Source of the DNA: Onchidella celtica
Lineage: Eukaryota > Mollusca > Gastropoda > Systellommatophora > Onchidiidae
Assembly (NCBI GenBank): GCA_963931925.1
Contig: OZ007570.1
Coordinates: forward strand, 53,202,380-53,266,379
Reading direction: 5' to 3'
DNA length: 64,000 nt
The notes beneath the pieces are model-generated. The model made no database searches. It was not told the DNA's origin and was given only the letters and a program-made list of their open reading frames with translations. Positions within the stretch are counted from its first letter, which is position 1. The number at the start of each line of letters is the position of its first letter. Below are positions 34,600 to 46,119 of the stretch, piece after piece. The position numbers and the translations under genes are program-made.

Positions 34600-34634
34600 A
34601 ACTAGCTGAGTTACCCGGCCCTGCCCGGGAGAAA
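34600..34634 (+). other. Conserved CCCGG hairpin motif, copy 1
   Basis: The sequence AACTAGCTGAGTTACCCGGC continues CCTGCCCGGGA, so CCCGG can pair with the following CCGGG. Two relatives lie at 49197-49230 and 57241-57275. It probably marks one end of a transposable element family. Confidence 0.5.
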
Positions 34635-35535
34635 TATCTTTATCTAGAAAACAATACGCACAATCGGCACACAGATTATGTAGATCTAGGTAGAAAACAA
34701 CTCACAACTGGCACAGTAACACCCGCATGGCCCGTGCATAAGGCAGACGGCACAGAAACTCATGCCTTCTAACTTTGAAACGCAACCGGAAGTTTAAAGT
34801 CGAAACAAAACAAAGGCAGGATGTTTTTATGCCTATTTTCATTTATTACAAAATTACGATACTTCGCTTTCATGTCAAAGGAATAGACATAGTAGCAAAA
34901 AGAACGATCTTTCACATGTAATTTTTTCAGGTCTGGGCATTAATTTCTTCCTCGCAGCAGTGAATTTTTTTTCCTTGCTGTCTTTTTTATATAGATAGCC
35001 TTTGGCCCTTCTGATAGATCATAATACTTTCGAGCCTGACGAACTTTCTCTCCGCTCACCTGGGTTGATGCTATGTTATTTGAAATCTTCAGCATAGCCC
35101 GATAAGGGCCCGAATGTTTATCTTCCAAAAATAAAAAAAGAATTCTATAACAAGCCAGATTGTACTTTATCACAAGCCGCTGGCATCTCCAAAAGAAGCT
35201 CATTCGTTTGCCCCGCTCTCAGTATTAGGTCTATTTAATAAATTAAATACCCTATCTGACTTAACCTGTGCTGTTTAAAGTGTTTAGACAAACATCGCAT
35301 TACCGGTACGTGAGGAAAGACAGGGTCTGGGATCACAGATAATGCAGGTTAATGGTGCTTTAGACCTTAAACAGACTAGCACGATCCCCTGATCGTCTTT
35401 GTAAAGTGACACCACTTGATATTTTCTGTACCAAAACCAAATATTGCTTGCTTCACTTGGTGAGCTTGATGTCGCTTAACCCGTTTTCAATGAATTCTCT
35501 TCCCTGGGCACCTAGACATGTATTACATTGAGAGT

Positions 35536-36800
35536 CCTTTGCTATTAGACAAACAAACAGACACACAAACAGACAGAAAGACAGTCAGGCGGACAGACAA
35601 AGTACCAACCACCAAAAACCAGCAGCAGTCATTGTCATTGACTGTAATTTTAAATTGATGTGGACAAACAAGCAAACAAACGAATAGACAGACAAACAAT
35701 GACACGCATAAACGAACCAAACAAAAACGAAACAAATACCAAACACAAACACATTCACTGTCATTAGTCTGTGCAAATTTCAATATGAAACAAAGAAACA
35801 AATCAATGTAAAAAAATAACGCTGTATTTATTAAGGCGCACAGACATGGCATGCAGTCATTTTATGGACTTTTACTCAATGCTTTAAACAGGTTGGAAGA
35901 CTCAAACCACGTTCAGTCTGACTCGCTAAATTTCATCATATTTTTGTGTGTGCTGAATGTTTATATTGCAATAAAAGTCACTTTGCAACATATTTGGTGA
36001 TGTTCTTTCTTGTCTTCAGGAAAGAATGCATAACTGTCTGTCTATCTGTCTGTCTGTCGATTTATCTGCCTGTCTGTCTGTCGGTCACGTTGCAACATAT
36101 TTAGTGATGTCTTTTCTTGTCATCAGCAAAGAATGCATAACGTCTGTCTGTCTATCCATCTTTCTGTACGTGATTCTCTCTCTCTTTCTTTCTGTCTGTG
36201 TCTTTCTCGCTCTCTGTCTCTCTCTCTCTCTTTCTGTCTCCTCTCTCTCTCTCTGTCTCTCTCGGTCTCTCTCTGTGTTTAGTTCACTTCAGTTTATTTC
36301 TTTTAAATTGAACCGCATAAAATGTTTACACACGTTATCTACTAAACATTAGAGAGAGCACTGTCTTCTATTGTTGTATCTGTCATGTTAATCCCCACCA
36401 AGGTAAGGTTTGTAGGACACACAAACACATAAACACACACGCACACACACTTACATACACACACACACACAGAGGGGTGGTGTAAGAGAGAAAGGAGGAG
36501 AGACGGGAACTGGATAAGGAAACAGAAGAGGGACGGAGAAAGAGCGGGACGGGGGTGGGGGGGGGTTGGAGGAAGAGAAGGATAAAGAGACACACAGACA
36601 ATACCGGTACATACACAATGGGAGAGAGGCAGATAATTATTAGAGAGAGACAGAGCGAGAATAGGAAGAGGCAGGTACGGAGAGAAAGAGAGATGAGAGG
36701 CAGAGAGAGAAGATGAGACAGAGGGACGGAGAAAAAGAGAGACACCCAGACAGAAGACAGACACATACACACACACATATACACACACACTCACACAAAT
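35536..36800. repeat. Cluster of microsatellites
   Basis: Imperfect (ACAG/ACAA)n at about 35545-35715, (CTGT)n at about 36030-36085 and 36135-36170, (CT)n at about 36175-36275, (CA)n at about 36420-36470 and 36760-36800, and (GA)-rich purine runs at about 36480-36740. Long purine/pyrimidine strand asymmetry follows from these arrays. Confidence 0.9.
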
Positions 36801-37069
36801 AACGCACATAGCCTATTATTTTAAGCGCCTCCTTTTCACCCATTAGAATTGCAAGCTTTTATTTGGGTTAGTGTTAGGATAAATATTAAAACGTGCAACT
36901 GGTCAGAGATCCCTAACAGCAAATCCTCATATCATGACCTTTTCACTGGATGACCTAGATCTAAAATCAGGACACAAATATACACACATACAATTAACGC
37001 ATAAAGCCAGCTATTTTGGACGGCCCTTTTTCACCCTGTAGAATTCCAATTTTTATTTTAATGTTAGCG

Positions 37070-39600
37070 TAAGTCCAACAATTCTGCCATACAAGTCTGG
37101 CAAGTAAGATGCACAAGTCCAACGAGTTGGCTGAAAAATTCCAACAAGTCTGATGTACAAGTCCAAAAAGTTGGCCAAAGTCTGACAGGTCCAACGCACA
37201 AGTCCGATAAGTTGGCCAAAAATTCTGACATGTCTGATGCACAAGTCCAATAGATTTGCCATAAAAATTGCGATAAGTCTGACTCACAAGTCCGACTAGC
37301 TGGCCATAAAACTTTGACAAATCTGATGCACAAGCTCTGACAAGTCTGACGCATAAGTCCCGCAAGTTGGCCAAAAATGTATTCCGACAACTTAGACGCA
37401 CAGGTCCAAGAAGTTGGCTGAAGAAAGTCTGATAATCCGACGCACAAGTCCAACCAGTTGGCCGAAAAAACTCTGACAAGTCTGATGCACAAGTCCAATA
37501 AGTTAACGGCAAAAACTCAGACAAGTCCGACGCGCAAGTGTGACAAGTTGGCCAAAAGTTTGCAACAAGTCTGATGCACAGGTCCAACAAGTTGGCCAAA
37601 AAAAGTCTGACCATCCGATGCACAAGTAAAAGAAATTGGTTTAAAAATTCTGACAAGCCTCACACACATGTGCGACAAGTTGGCCAAATAATTTGACAAG
37701 TCTGACGCACAAGTCCGACAAGTTGGTTGAAAATCTGCAACAAGTCTGACGCACAAATCCAATAAGTTGCTCAAAAAATTCTCATAAGTCTGACTCGCAA
37801 GTCTGACAAGTTGGCCCAAAGACTTTGACAAGTCTAAAAGTGCAAATCCAACTAGTTGACAGAAAAAAGTCTGAAAAGTCTGACATAAAAGACCAACATG
37901 TTGGCCGAAAAGTTCCGAGAAGTCTGATGCACAAATCCAACAAGTTGGCCAAAAAGAGTCTAACAAGTGTGACGCAGAAATCGGATAATTTAAAAATTTT
38001 GACAAGTTCAACGAACAAGTTCGACGCACAACACTAGTTGGCCGAAAAATTCCGACAAGTCTGACCCAGAAGTATGACAAATCGGCCAAAACATTTTGAC
38101 CAGTCTGACACACAAATTGAAGAAGTTGGGCGAAAAATTCTGACAAGTTTGACGCACAAGTCCAATAAGTTCGCTGAAAAATTCCGATAAATCTGACCCA
38201 GAAGTCCGATAAGTTGACTAAAAAATTTTGTCAAGTCTGACGCACACATAAATCCAACAAGTTGCCCATAAAATTTGACAAGTCTGACAAGTTTTCCAAA
38301 ATATTTTGATGTCTGACGCAGAAATCCAACATGTTGGTCGAAAAAATTCCCACAAGTCGAACGCACAAGTTTGACAAGCTGGCCAAAAAAATCCGACAAT
38401 AGCGACGTTCAAGTCCAATAAATTGGCAAAAAAATCTGAAAATTCTAACAATTTAGTCTTATGCACAAGACCGACAACTTGGCCAAAAAATTTTCACAAG
38501 CCTGACCCACAAGTCCGACCAGTAGGCAAAAAAAAGTCCGACAAGTCCGATGCACAAATCTGACAGGTTGGCCAAGAAATTTTAACAAGTGTGACGCACA
38601 AGTCCAATAAGCTGCCCCAAAAATTTTTGACAAATCTGATGCACAAGTCTAACAAGGCGGCCTAAAAATATGGACAAGTCTGACACACAAGTCCAATAAG
38701 TTGGCGAAAACTTTTTCACAAGTTGTGACACACAATTCTAACAAGTTGGTAAAAAAATTCAAAGAAGTCCAATGCACAAATCAAACAAGTTGACCAAAAA
38801 AAAAAAAGTCTGACTAGTCGGACGCACAAGTCCAATCAGTTGGTTGAAAATTCTGACATGTCTGGCGCACAAGTCCGACACTTGGTGAAAAAATTTTCAC
38901 AACCCTGATGCACAGGTCCGATGCACAAGTCTTACAAGTTGGCTTAAAAATTACAAAAAGTTGGACGAAAAAATCTGACGAGTCCGATGCCAAAATCCAA
39001 CAATTTAGCTGGAAAAAAGTCTAACAAGTTCTGTCACACAAGTCCGACAAGTTGGCAAAAACATTTTGACAAGTCCGACGCCCAAGTAGCACAAGTTGGC
39101 CGAAAAAGTCTGACAATTCTATTGCACAAGTCTGGCAAGATTTCCAAAATATTTTTCACAAGTCTAATGCATAGATCCAACAAGTTGCCCAAAAAAAATT
39201 GATAAGTCTGACGCATAAGGCTAATAATTTGGCCCACAAACTTTGACAAGTCTGACACACAAGTCTAATAAGTTGGGCGAAAAATGTGACAAATTGAGTA
39301 ACAATTTTGACAAATCTGACACGCAAGTCTAACAATTTGGCCAAAAAATTCAAACAAGTCTGACACACAAATCCAACAAGTTGGCCCAAAAAAGTATGAT
39401 GAGTTCGACGCACTAGTCCAATAGGTTGGCCGAAAATTCCGATAATAAGTCTGACTCACAAGTCCAACTAGCTGGCCAAAAATCTTTGATAAATCGAACA
39501 ATTTGGACGAAAAAAGTCTGTCAAGTCTGACGCATAAGTCCAGTAAGTTAGCCGAAAAAGTCCAACAAGTTTGACGCACAGGTCCAAGAAGTTGGCAGAA
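37070..39600. repeat. 44-bp satellite array, left block
   Basis: A tandem array with a 44-bp period. For example, GTTGG landmarks lie at 37547, 37591, 37635 and 37679. The monomer joins words such as GTTGGCCAAAAAATTC, TGACAAGTCTGACGCACAAG and TCCAACAA. Monomers differ by many substitutions and one-base indels, so the array is old. Read on the minus strand, the consensus has no stop in any of the three frames, which explains the many long Leu/Cys/Arg/Thr-rich frames. I treat those as artefacts. At about 2.5 kb it holds some 57 units. The block ends abruptly at the LINE at 39601. Confidence 0.95.
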
Positions 39601-40078
39601 GAGAGACTTCCGGTTGTGACAGGCTGGTGGCTGTCACGGTTTGATTCGACTGCGAGTTTTGCAGCGAAGTGAAGGCTGGAAGGTAAGTAAAGCCTCAAGA
39701 TTCCGTTAGGATATCAGGTGAGTGCTCCGCTGCCTTCTGGTGTTCTTTTTTTTGGAAGACATTCATTGATTTGATCGACGTGGTCCAGTTTCGGGTCTGG
39801 ACAGTGCCTCTCTTTTTTTTTTCCCACGTTTTTTTTCAGTGTTGTTTGTCAACAACACAACCAGGTCACCCACCTCTCCCCCGCTTACCTGAACTGTTTT
39901 TTTTTTTCCTTCTGTGTAGTGTGCAGAGTTACTTGTTGTTCGAGATCGCTTTTTTTTTTGTGCTCAGGTTGACATTACTCACTTGTCCTATAGCCTACTG
40001 ACTATAACTATAACTGTTGTGTCGCGCTATATTTGCCGTCTTTGTTATTGCCGTTATCGTAAGGAAAGGTAGATTGCG
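39601..40078 (+). promoter_or_regulatory. LINE 5' UTR, presumed internal promoter
   Basis: This is the sequence between the satellite edge and ORF1. It starts near GAGACTTCCGGTTGTGACAG, which contains an ETS-like CTTCCGG core. T-rich tracts occupy 39805-39960. LINEs of this type are expected to carry an internal promoter here. No element was proven. Confidence 0.45.
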
Positions 40079-41404
40079 ATGTCGTCAACTCCACCGGTTT
40101 TTTTCCTGGCGAAAGCCTTCCCATTTGACGGAGAGAGGGGCTTGTCCCCTTTCGATGTGTGCTCCTCCGCGGAGAGGGCGTCCGGCGCGGGCGAGACGGT
40201 GGGAGCCCAAAGAATTGGCGGTCTATGGCGAATATACACCAAATCGCAAACTGCCAGGGCCACGCTCCTGGCGAAGGGAATTAGTGTGAAAGGGGTGCAC
40301 ATACCCCTCTTTAACCAAAACCCATTTCTACTAAGAGGTGGGGATGGTAAGGAAATCCCTGCCACGAGATTGACGGTGGGGGATATCCCACTGTCATATA
40401 GCAACCAGGCTATTGAGACGGCTCTTAATAAACTGGGGGTCAAGAGCCGTTCAAAACTGGAAATGGAAAGGCTGAGAGATCCCCAGGGCAGGCTGACCCC
40501 TTGGGTCTCGGGGAGAAGAATAGTTTGGATCAGTCTCCCAGAAAAACCCCTCCCGGCCAGGGTCCAAATGGGTCCATTTTGGGCCTCCCTCTATTACAGG
40601 GAAATGAAGGATGAGGTACAGGTCTGTAGAAAGTGCCTTCAAAAAGGGCACACAGCGAGAATGTGCACCAACCAGGAAGTGTGCTTGTTGTGCCATAATC
40701 CGGGACACAGAAAAAACCAATGTGAAAATGGACCCCGGGAAACAGACAAGGATGATAAGATAGTGGAAGAGGAGAGAGACAGGCGAAATGAAAATGATGG
40801 ACTAGAGACTGAAGACGTAACATTGGGGAGCACAATCGCGGAGATGGTAAGTAGCAAACCAAAATCACCTATTGACATCTCAAGAGAAAGCGACGATAGT
40901 AGTTATGAAGATGCCGAGGATGAGGAGGAGAGTGAAGATCTTGCTGAAAGAGAAGCGACCGAAGAGAAAGGCCGAGAACGGAGGAGGGACGATGAGGTAA
41001 TTGATTATCCTCAGAAAGGACAAAGCAAAGAAATGAAAACAAAGAAAACAGTGAACAGGAAAGAAAAACAAAGAAGAGGAAGTGAAGAGGAGGCAACAAG
41101 AACCAAAGACAACGAGGAGGACGCTCCACAGAAGACTCAGCAAAACAACACGAACTCTCCTATGAACGCACAGACTGATATAAGGGAACAAAACAAAACT
41201 GGACAAAGAACCGACGGAGAGAGAGGAAGGAAGAAGGAAAAATGCACAGAAATAAAGGGGAAGAAAGAGACAAACACCTTACCTTTCTTCCTGAGTAAAG
41301 CTCGCTCAGTGAGCACGAAAAGGAGGGTCCCAGATTCGCCTTCGAAAAACACGACGGAGCAGCCCTCACAAAAGATAAGGTGCGACCCTACTTCAACTTA
41401 TTGA
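40079..41404 (+). CDS. LINE ORF1, nucleic-acid-binding Gag-like protein
   Basis: This is an intact 441-residue ORF. The ATG at 40079 is the first in the frame after the 5' UTR. Residues about 45-175 form a Gag-like, RRM-type region (GGLWRIYTKSQTARATLLAK). Two CCHC knuckles follow: CRKCLQKGHTARMC (183-196) and CLLCHNPGHRKNQC (202-215). The C-terminal half is highly charged and low-complexity (acidic at about 255-300, then Lys/Arg/Glu-rich) and probably disordered. The role is RNA binding and particle formation for retrotransposition. It lacks the coiled-coil plus CTD layout of mammalian L1 ORF1p. The stop TGA (41402-41404) is seven bases before the ORF2 ATG, in a different frame, which would fit termination-reinitiation. 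Confidence 0.9.
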   Translation: MSSTPPVFFLAKAFPFDGERGLSPFDVCSSAERASGAGETVGAQRIGGLWRIYTKSQTARATLLAKGISVKGVHIPLFNQNPFLLRGGDGKEIPATRLTVGDIPLSYSNQAIETALNKLGVKSRSKLEMERLRDPQGRLTPWVSGRRIVWISLPEKPLPARVQMGPFWASLYYREMKDEVQVCRKCLQKGHTARMCTNQEVCLLCHNPGHRKNQCENGPRETDKDDKIVEEERDRRNENDGLETEDVTLGSTIAEMVSSKPKSPIDISRESDDSSYEDAEDEEESEDLAEREATEEKGRERRRDDEVIDYPQKGQSKEMKTKKTVNRKEKQRRGSEEEATRTKDNEEDAPQKTQQNNTNSPMNAQTDIREQNKTGQRTDGERGRKKEKCTEIKGKKETNTLPFFLSKARSVSTKRRVPDSPSKNTTEQPSQKIRCDPTSTY

Positions 41405-41411
41405 GGTTAGT

Positions 41412-44400
41412 ATGCTCAAAAAGGAAAGGGAAAAAAACAACAACAAACCATTGACAGAAACAGTCAACACAAACTACCCAACGAAGGAAATGATGTCCAG
41501 AACTAAAATATGCACGCTTAACGTGCAGGGCTTGAGGCAACAAAAAAAACGAAAGGCACTCTTTCGAACCATGAAAACTGAAAAATTTGAAGCGATAGCA
41601 ATGCAGGAAACGCACCTTCTCGAGGATGATATGGAATTAGTTAAAAAGGAATGGGGAGGAACGATTCATTATTCAGTAGGGACCACCAGAAGTAAAGGAA
41701 TTATGACCATGTTCGGCAAAACTATTGCAGATGAACAGGTAAAACTTGTATACAAAAACGAAAGAATGATAATCTCCAACATGAACATAGAAAATGAAAA
41801 TGAGGTCTACTTAATAAATGTTTATGGACCATGTATAGAAAGGGAAAAATGTATATTTTTTGCGCAAGTGAAAAGAATAATTGAAAAATATGTCGACAAT
41901 GGAAATATCACTCATGTTATATACCTCGGTGATTTTAACACTGTTATGTGCAACAACTTAGATATTGTTTCAGGATCGAAACATCCGAATAATATCGTTG
42001 AATTTCTAAACACACATATAAAAGAACTGTCGCTAACGGATGTGTGGAGGCAACAACATCCAGGAGATCGAAGCCATACCTGGAGCCGAGGGAATCCGAT
42101 CATTGCAAGAAGATTAGATTACGTCTTTGTGGGTGACAACCTCCTCACTTTTGTATCGGAAACTAATATACAAAGTTTTGGATTTTCAGATCACAGAGCT
42201 TCAATAATTACGTTTAACTTCCAGTCGTTTAATAGGGGGCCATCCTCATATAAAATGAATACAAGTCTGTTTAAGGACCTCAGCTACGTCAACCTAATAA
42301 ATGACACCATACATCGCACGGAAGAAACTTATAAAGATTTGGACCCCCAATTGAGATGGGAAATGATAAAAATTGATGTAAAGGAAGCTAGTCAACAATA
42401 TAGTCGCCATCTACAAAATGGAAAAAGGGAGAGAAAATCAGATCTGTTCGAATCATTGAATATGCTAGAAACAAAACTCACCCAAGACCCTGAAAGTAAA
42501 GAGATTTATGCTCAAATTATGTCTACTAAGAAACAGCTGGAAATAATTCAGATGGATGAGACAAGAGGTGCCCAGATTAGAGCAGGAATAAAATGGATTG
42601 AGGAAGGTGAAAAGTCCACAAAGTTCTTTTTAGGTTTAGAAAAAGTGAGATCGAAGAGTAATACTATCCATAAACTTATTAACAATTGTGGTAGCGTTTT
42701 AAATAACGCTGCTGATATCAATGACCAAATTTGTCAGTTTTACGAAAATTTGTACCGGGAAGAAAAAAGTGAACAACAAATTTTAAATCGAATCAATAAT
42801 TTCATAAGGGAATTGCAAATACCTCGGATATGTGATGTCGGGAGGGAGCAATGCGAAATACAAATTACTGATGCAGAGGTTTTATCTGCTCTGAAGAAAA
42901 TGAAAAATGGTTCCGCTCCAGGATTAGATGGAATCCCAATGGAATTTTATAAAGTATTCTGGAGCCAAATTAAGAAACCATTAATGAACTCCTATCTCTA
43001 TAGCTTTCAGAAGGGATGTTTGTCTCCAACCCAGAGAAAGGGAATTATAAGTCTTTTGCACAAAGGGAAAGGTCTAAATAGAAATGATTTAGGAAACTGG
43101 CGCCCAATATCGCTTACAAACTCGGATTATAAAATAATAGCAAAAACTTTGGCATTGAGACTAGACATAGTCCTGCATAACATAATCAGCGAAAACCAAG
43201 TGGGCTTTGTTAAAGGAAGAAGTATAGTAACTATGTTACGAGAATTAGATGATATCATCGAAAATCAAAAGCAAAGGAAAGTAGGAAGCGTCTTATTATC
43301 TCTCGATTTCCAAAAAGCTTTCGATACTATATCAACAAGCCTGGTTACTGAATCCTTTAGAATGTTTGGTTTCGGAAGTTATTTTCGTCACTGGATTTCC
43401 ACTTTAATGAAAGATCGAGTGGCTATCATCAGGAATGGGGGATTCTTTAGCAGAGAGTTTAAAATTGAGAGAGGGGTACGGCAGGGTTGCCCAATTTCTC
43501 CACTAATCTTTGTGGTTGCTGTTGAAATTTTGGCCCTTAAAATTAAACAAGAAAGAAATATTAGAGGAATTACACTACCGGACACAACGAGCCAGGTAAA
43601 AATTAAACAATACGCCGACGACACAACACTTTTTTTGAAAGACTTAATTGACTACAGAGAAATTCTGGCTAAAATAAAAGAATTTACTGAACTCTCAGGC
43701 CTGGCATTAAATAAAGAAAAGTCGCTTGTGATAACCATGGGAAAAGAAAGAATTCAGTGGGCTGAAGAACTAGACATAAAAGTGGTTGACAAACTGAAAA
43801 TTTTAGGTATAACTTTCAGCTCGAAGTCTCCAGCAATGGAGACGGAGGAAAACTGGAATAAGAAAATAGAAACTACAGAAAAAATACTGTCCTTGTGGGC
43901 TAGAAGAGATCTATCTATAATTGGAAAAATACATATAGTGAAAACATTTGGTCTAAGTCAATTTATGTATGTAATGCAGAGCATTGGGCTTCCTTTGCAT
44001 ATTCTGAACAAAATAAATAAGTTATTTTTTAAATTTATATGGAAAAGACGACTTACGAACACCAGGGCGTTTGAAAAAGTAAATAGAGTTACGATGTGTA
44101 GTTCATATGAAAAAGGCGGGATGAATATGGTAAATATAATTCATAAGCAAATTTCTATTCTTCTTCAATGGGGAGAAAATTTAATTCATGGTGAAAGTCA
44201 ACCTTGGAAAATTATTCCTTTGCAATGTCTCGTTCCAGTTGGAGGCATCGCTGCCTTTGAAAGTAACATTGCGAGTAAAGAATTCAAAGGTCTAGAAAAG
44301 GTTAAAATACTATTCTGGAGACGAGTTTTGAAAACATGGATCGATAATAATCATATCCCAGAGACCGGAAATGTATTATCAGTAAATGAAACACTGTCTA

Positions 44401-45191
44401 GCAACAAAAATATAAAGTATAAGAATAGCATACTTCTCTTGCCAAACTGTATACAAAGAAATATTGTCTATGTTAAAGATGTATGTAATAATAACACCAT
44501 AATTTCCTTTTATGACTTTATAGGGAAATACGGGGCCTTTCCTGGTGCCCAGCTAGAATACAATGTATTGTACAACGCTCTTTATAAGAAGCCATTGCTG
44601 CAGGAGGAAAGACCAGGGGCATTGAAATCTATCAAATTCAGAGGGGAAATCATAGGTAATATAGGAAGGAAAGGATTTGAAAAAACGATTAGAGTCGAGA
44701 GGCAATCTTATGCAATTAATTTCTGGAAACAAAAACTGAAAGTAGAGATAAGAGAAACACACTGGAAAATTGCATTTAACTGCACCACAGAAACAAGGTT
44801 AAGAGTATTGCAGTGGAAAATACTGAATAACATTTATCCAACAAGTATACTATTAAAAAAGATGGGAGTACAAGACTCAATTTTATGCCCAAGGAGTAAA
44901 GCGGTAGATTTTTTAGAACACTTTTTCTATGATTGCCCAACAGTCCAGCCACTCTGGAAAGAAATCGAAAACCGAATTACAGCAGAAACAGGTAAGAGAA
45001 TTGTTTTAGATAAATGTTCCGTTTTATTGGGACTGTCGTCGCACGCCAAATTTAACAAGAAATCTCTGAATGAAATTAATCATGCAATATTGATAGGGAA
45101 AATGGTAATTTCGAAATACAACTATGGTAAGAGAGGCAAAATGACAGACCTGTTTAACACAGAGGCCAAGTTTAGGAAACTATGGGAGTAA
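41412..45191 (+). CDS. LINE ORF2, APE endonuclease and reverse transcriptase
   Basis: This is an intact 1259-residue ORF. The N-terminal APE-type endonuclease shows N37 (TLNVQG), E66 (QETHL), D174/N176 (LGDFNT), D236 (RRLDYV) and D260-H261 (SDHR). A central RT follows from about residue 495: GSAPGLDGIP, NWRPISLTNSDYKIIAK, VGFVKGRSI, LDFQKAFDT, GVRQGCPISP (688-697) and the YADD box at 734-737. The C-terminus carries FKFIWKRR and a His/Cys region (CPRSKAVDFLEHFFYDC). The SLTNSDYKIIAK and GGMNM wording places it in the L1/Tx1 superclade. The first Met at 41412 is used; a later start at MMSRTKICTL is possible, because the endonuclease begins there. All visible catalytic residues are present, so the protein may be active. 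Confidence 0.93.
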   Translation: MLKKEREKNNNKPLTETVNTNYPTKEMMSRTKICTLNVQGLRQQKKRKALFRTMKTEKFEAIAMQETHLLEDDMELVKKEWGGTIHYSVGTTRSKGIMTMFGKTIADEQVKLVYKNERMIISNMNIENENEVYLINVYGPCIEREKCIFFAQVKRIIEKYVDNGNITHVIYLGDFNTVMCNNLDIVSGSKHPNNIVEFLNTHIKELSLTDVWRQQHPGDRSHTWSRGNPIIARRLDYVFVGDNLLTFVSETNIQSFGFSDHRASIITFNFQSFNRGPSSYKMNTSLFKDLSYVNLINDTIHRTEETYKDLDPQLRWEMIKIDVKEASQQYSRHLQNGKRERKSDLFESLNMLETKLTQDPESKEIYAQIMSTKKQLEIIQMDETRGAQIRAGIKWIEEGEKSTKFFLGLEKVRSKSNTIHKLINNCGSVLNNAADINDQICQFYENLYREEKSEQQILNRINNFIRELQIPRICDVGREQCEIQITDAEVLSALKKMKNGSAPGLDGIPMEFYKVFWSQIKKPLMNSYLYSFQKGCLSPTQRKGIISLLHKGKGLNRNDLGNWRPISLTNSDYKIIAKTLALRLDIVLHNIISENQVGFVKGRSIVTMLRELDDIIENQKQRKVGSVLLSLDFQKAFDTISTSLVTESFRMFGFGSYFRHWISTLMKDRVAIIRNGGFFSREFKIERGVRQGCPISPLIFVVAVEILALKIKQERNIRGITLPDTTSQVKIKQYADDTTLFLKDLIDYREILAKIKEFTELSGLALNKEKSLVITMGKERIQWAEELDIKVVDKLKILGITFSSKSPAMETEENWNKKIETTEKILSLWARRDLSIIGKIHIVKTFGLSQFMYVMQSIGLPLHILNKINKLFFKFIWKRRLTNTRAFEKVNRVTMCSSYEKGGMNMVNIIHKQISILLQWGENLIHGESQPWKIIPLQCLVPVGGIAAFESNIASKEFKGLEKVKILFWRRVLKTWIDNNHIPETGNVLSVNETLSSNKNIKYKNSILLLPNCIQRNIVYVKDVCNNNTIISFYDFIGKYGAFPGAQLEYNVLYNALYKKPLLQEERPGALKSIKFRGEIIGNIGRKGFEKTIRVERQSYAINFWKQKLKVEIRETHWKIAFNCTTETRLRVLQWKILNNIYPTSILLKKMGVQDSILCPRSKAVDFLEHFFYDCPTVQPLWKEIENRITAETGKRIVLDKCSVLLGLSSHAKFNKKSLNEINHAILIGKMVISKYNYGKRGKMTDLFNTEAKFRKLWE

Positions 45192-46119
45192 GCAAGGAAG
45201 TCGTGGAGGAAGGAACGCAAAGAATGTGAGTCAGGTAAGAATTTTACTCCTTTTCACAGGGCAGGGACTTTTTAGAAACCTATGGTACCCTTAATAACTG
45301 CAGAGGGTTAGGAAGCTAACAGTAGTACTAATAGCAATAACATCTGCTAAATAGCATACTCATGAAATGCCATTTTGCCGTAAATCGTTAAGTTTGAGCG
45401 TTTGGCTGTCGGATCGCCCCAGGGAAAGCACCCACATACATTACGATTTGTATTAACTACAATATGTATACGATAGCGTCATTGTAACTGCTGGAGGTCA
45501 CTGGGTGGTTTTTTTTGGCAGGTTTTTACACCCTAAGACGCCCAACAGATAGGTGGTGAGGCTCGATGTGGGGCAGTCTCGGTGTGCCATAATCAAATTT
45601 ACAACTCTCCCTTTTCAACTGCTAAATTTCATTACGAAGATTTTATTCCCCTCGGATGATCTATTTGTTAATTACCTCCTCCTCTTTGTCCATGCCACTG
45701 CTGCACTTTGTCTCATTCAGTCAGGAATTGGTTAGGACATTAACAGAACTAACATAAACAGCCACCATAGAGCGGACCTCTGCAGTTTAGAGACTTTTAT
45801 TATTGTTGTGGCGCCAGAACTAACAATGGACGCTTCTTTTGATGAAGCGGGAAAGTGGGAAGAGCTCACCCCTAGGTTCTGTATAGACCAGGGGCAAGTA
45901 GAAAACTAAAAAAGAAACATTTTCAGTAACAGATCTCATTTCTTCTTTGTTTCTCTTACAGCAACTAAAACATTTGGAAAAAAAATCGAACTAACAGGAT
46001 ATCACAACACTGATAGTATTGTCTGAACATAATCATATTTAACAAGTTAGACTGACTCACTAATGGGGTACCCAAAAAAAAAATGTGTAGTGAGCTCGGG
46101 AAAAAAAAAAAAAAAAAAA
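45192..46119 (+). other. LINE 3' UTR and poly(A)
   Basis: About 0.9 kb of non-coding sequence runs from the ORF2 stop to the poly(A) run at 46101-46119, after which satellite monomers resume. An A-rich run also occurs at 46073-46083. Some of this segment could be an older insertion rather than 3' UTR. No gene is seen. Confidence 0.55.

Larger units (their letters stand above)
34035..37069. other. Intergenic region rich in simple repeats, no gene
   Basis: No coding region is supported. It holds a small hairpin motif at 34600-34634 and microsatellites at about 35536-36800. Short Leu/Ser/Cys/Val-rich frames crossing the microsatellites are repeat artefacts. Confidence 0.5.
39601..46119 (+). mobile_element. 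Full-length L1/Tx1-like LINE inside the satellite array
   Basis: This non-LTR retrotransposon of about 6.5 kb has a 5' UTR (39601-40078), ORF1 (40079-41404), ORF2 (41412-45191), a 3' UTR and a terminal poly(A) run (46101-46119). The same 44-bp satellite lies directly on both sides, so the element split one array. Both ORFs are open with no lesion, which points to a recent insertion. A target duplication is not obvious because the repeat context is degenerate. The exact 5' boundary is placed where satellite similarity stops (just after GTTGGCAGAA). Confidence 0.9.

Noticed and set aside
36026..36809. Ser/Leu/Cys/Val-rich frames on both strands
   Set aside because: They translate CT, CA and CTGT microsatellites.
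37517..38146. Long minus-strand frames in the satellite (for example 37517-38146, 36994-37656, 46892-47605)
   Set aside because: They follow the 44-bp repeat in all three frames and have no start context or domain; explained by a stop-free consensus.
40869..41369. Phe/Ser/Leu-rich minus-strand frames
   Set aside because: They are antisense shadows of the Glu/Lys-rich half of LINE ORF1.
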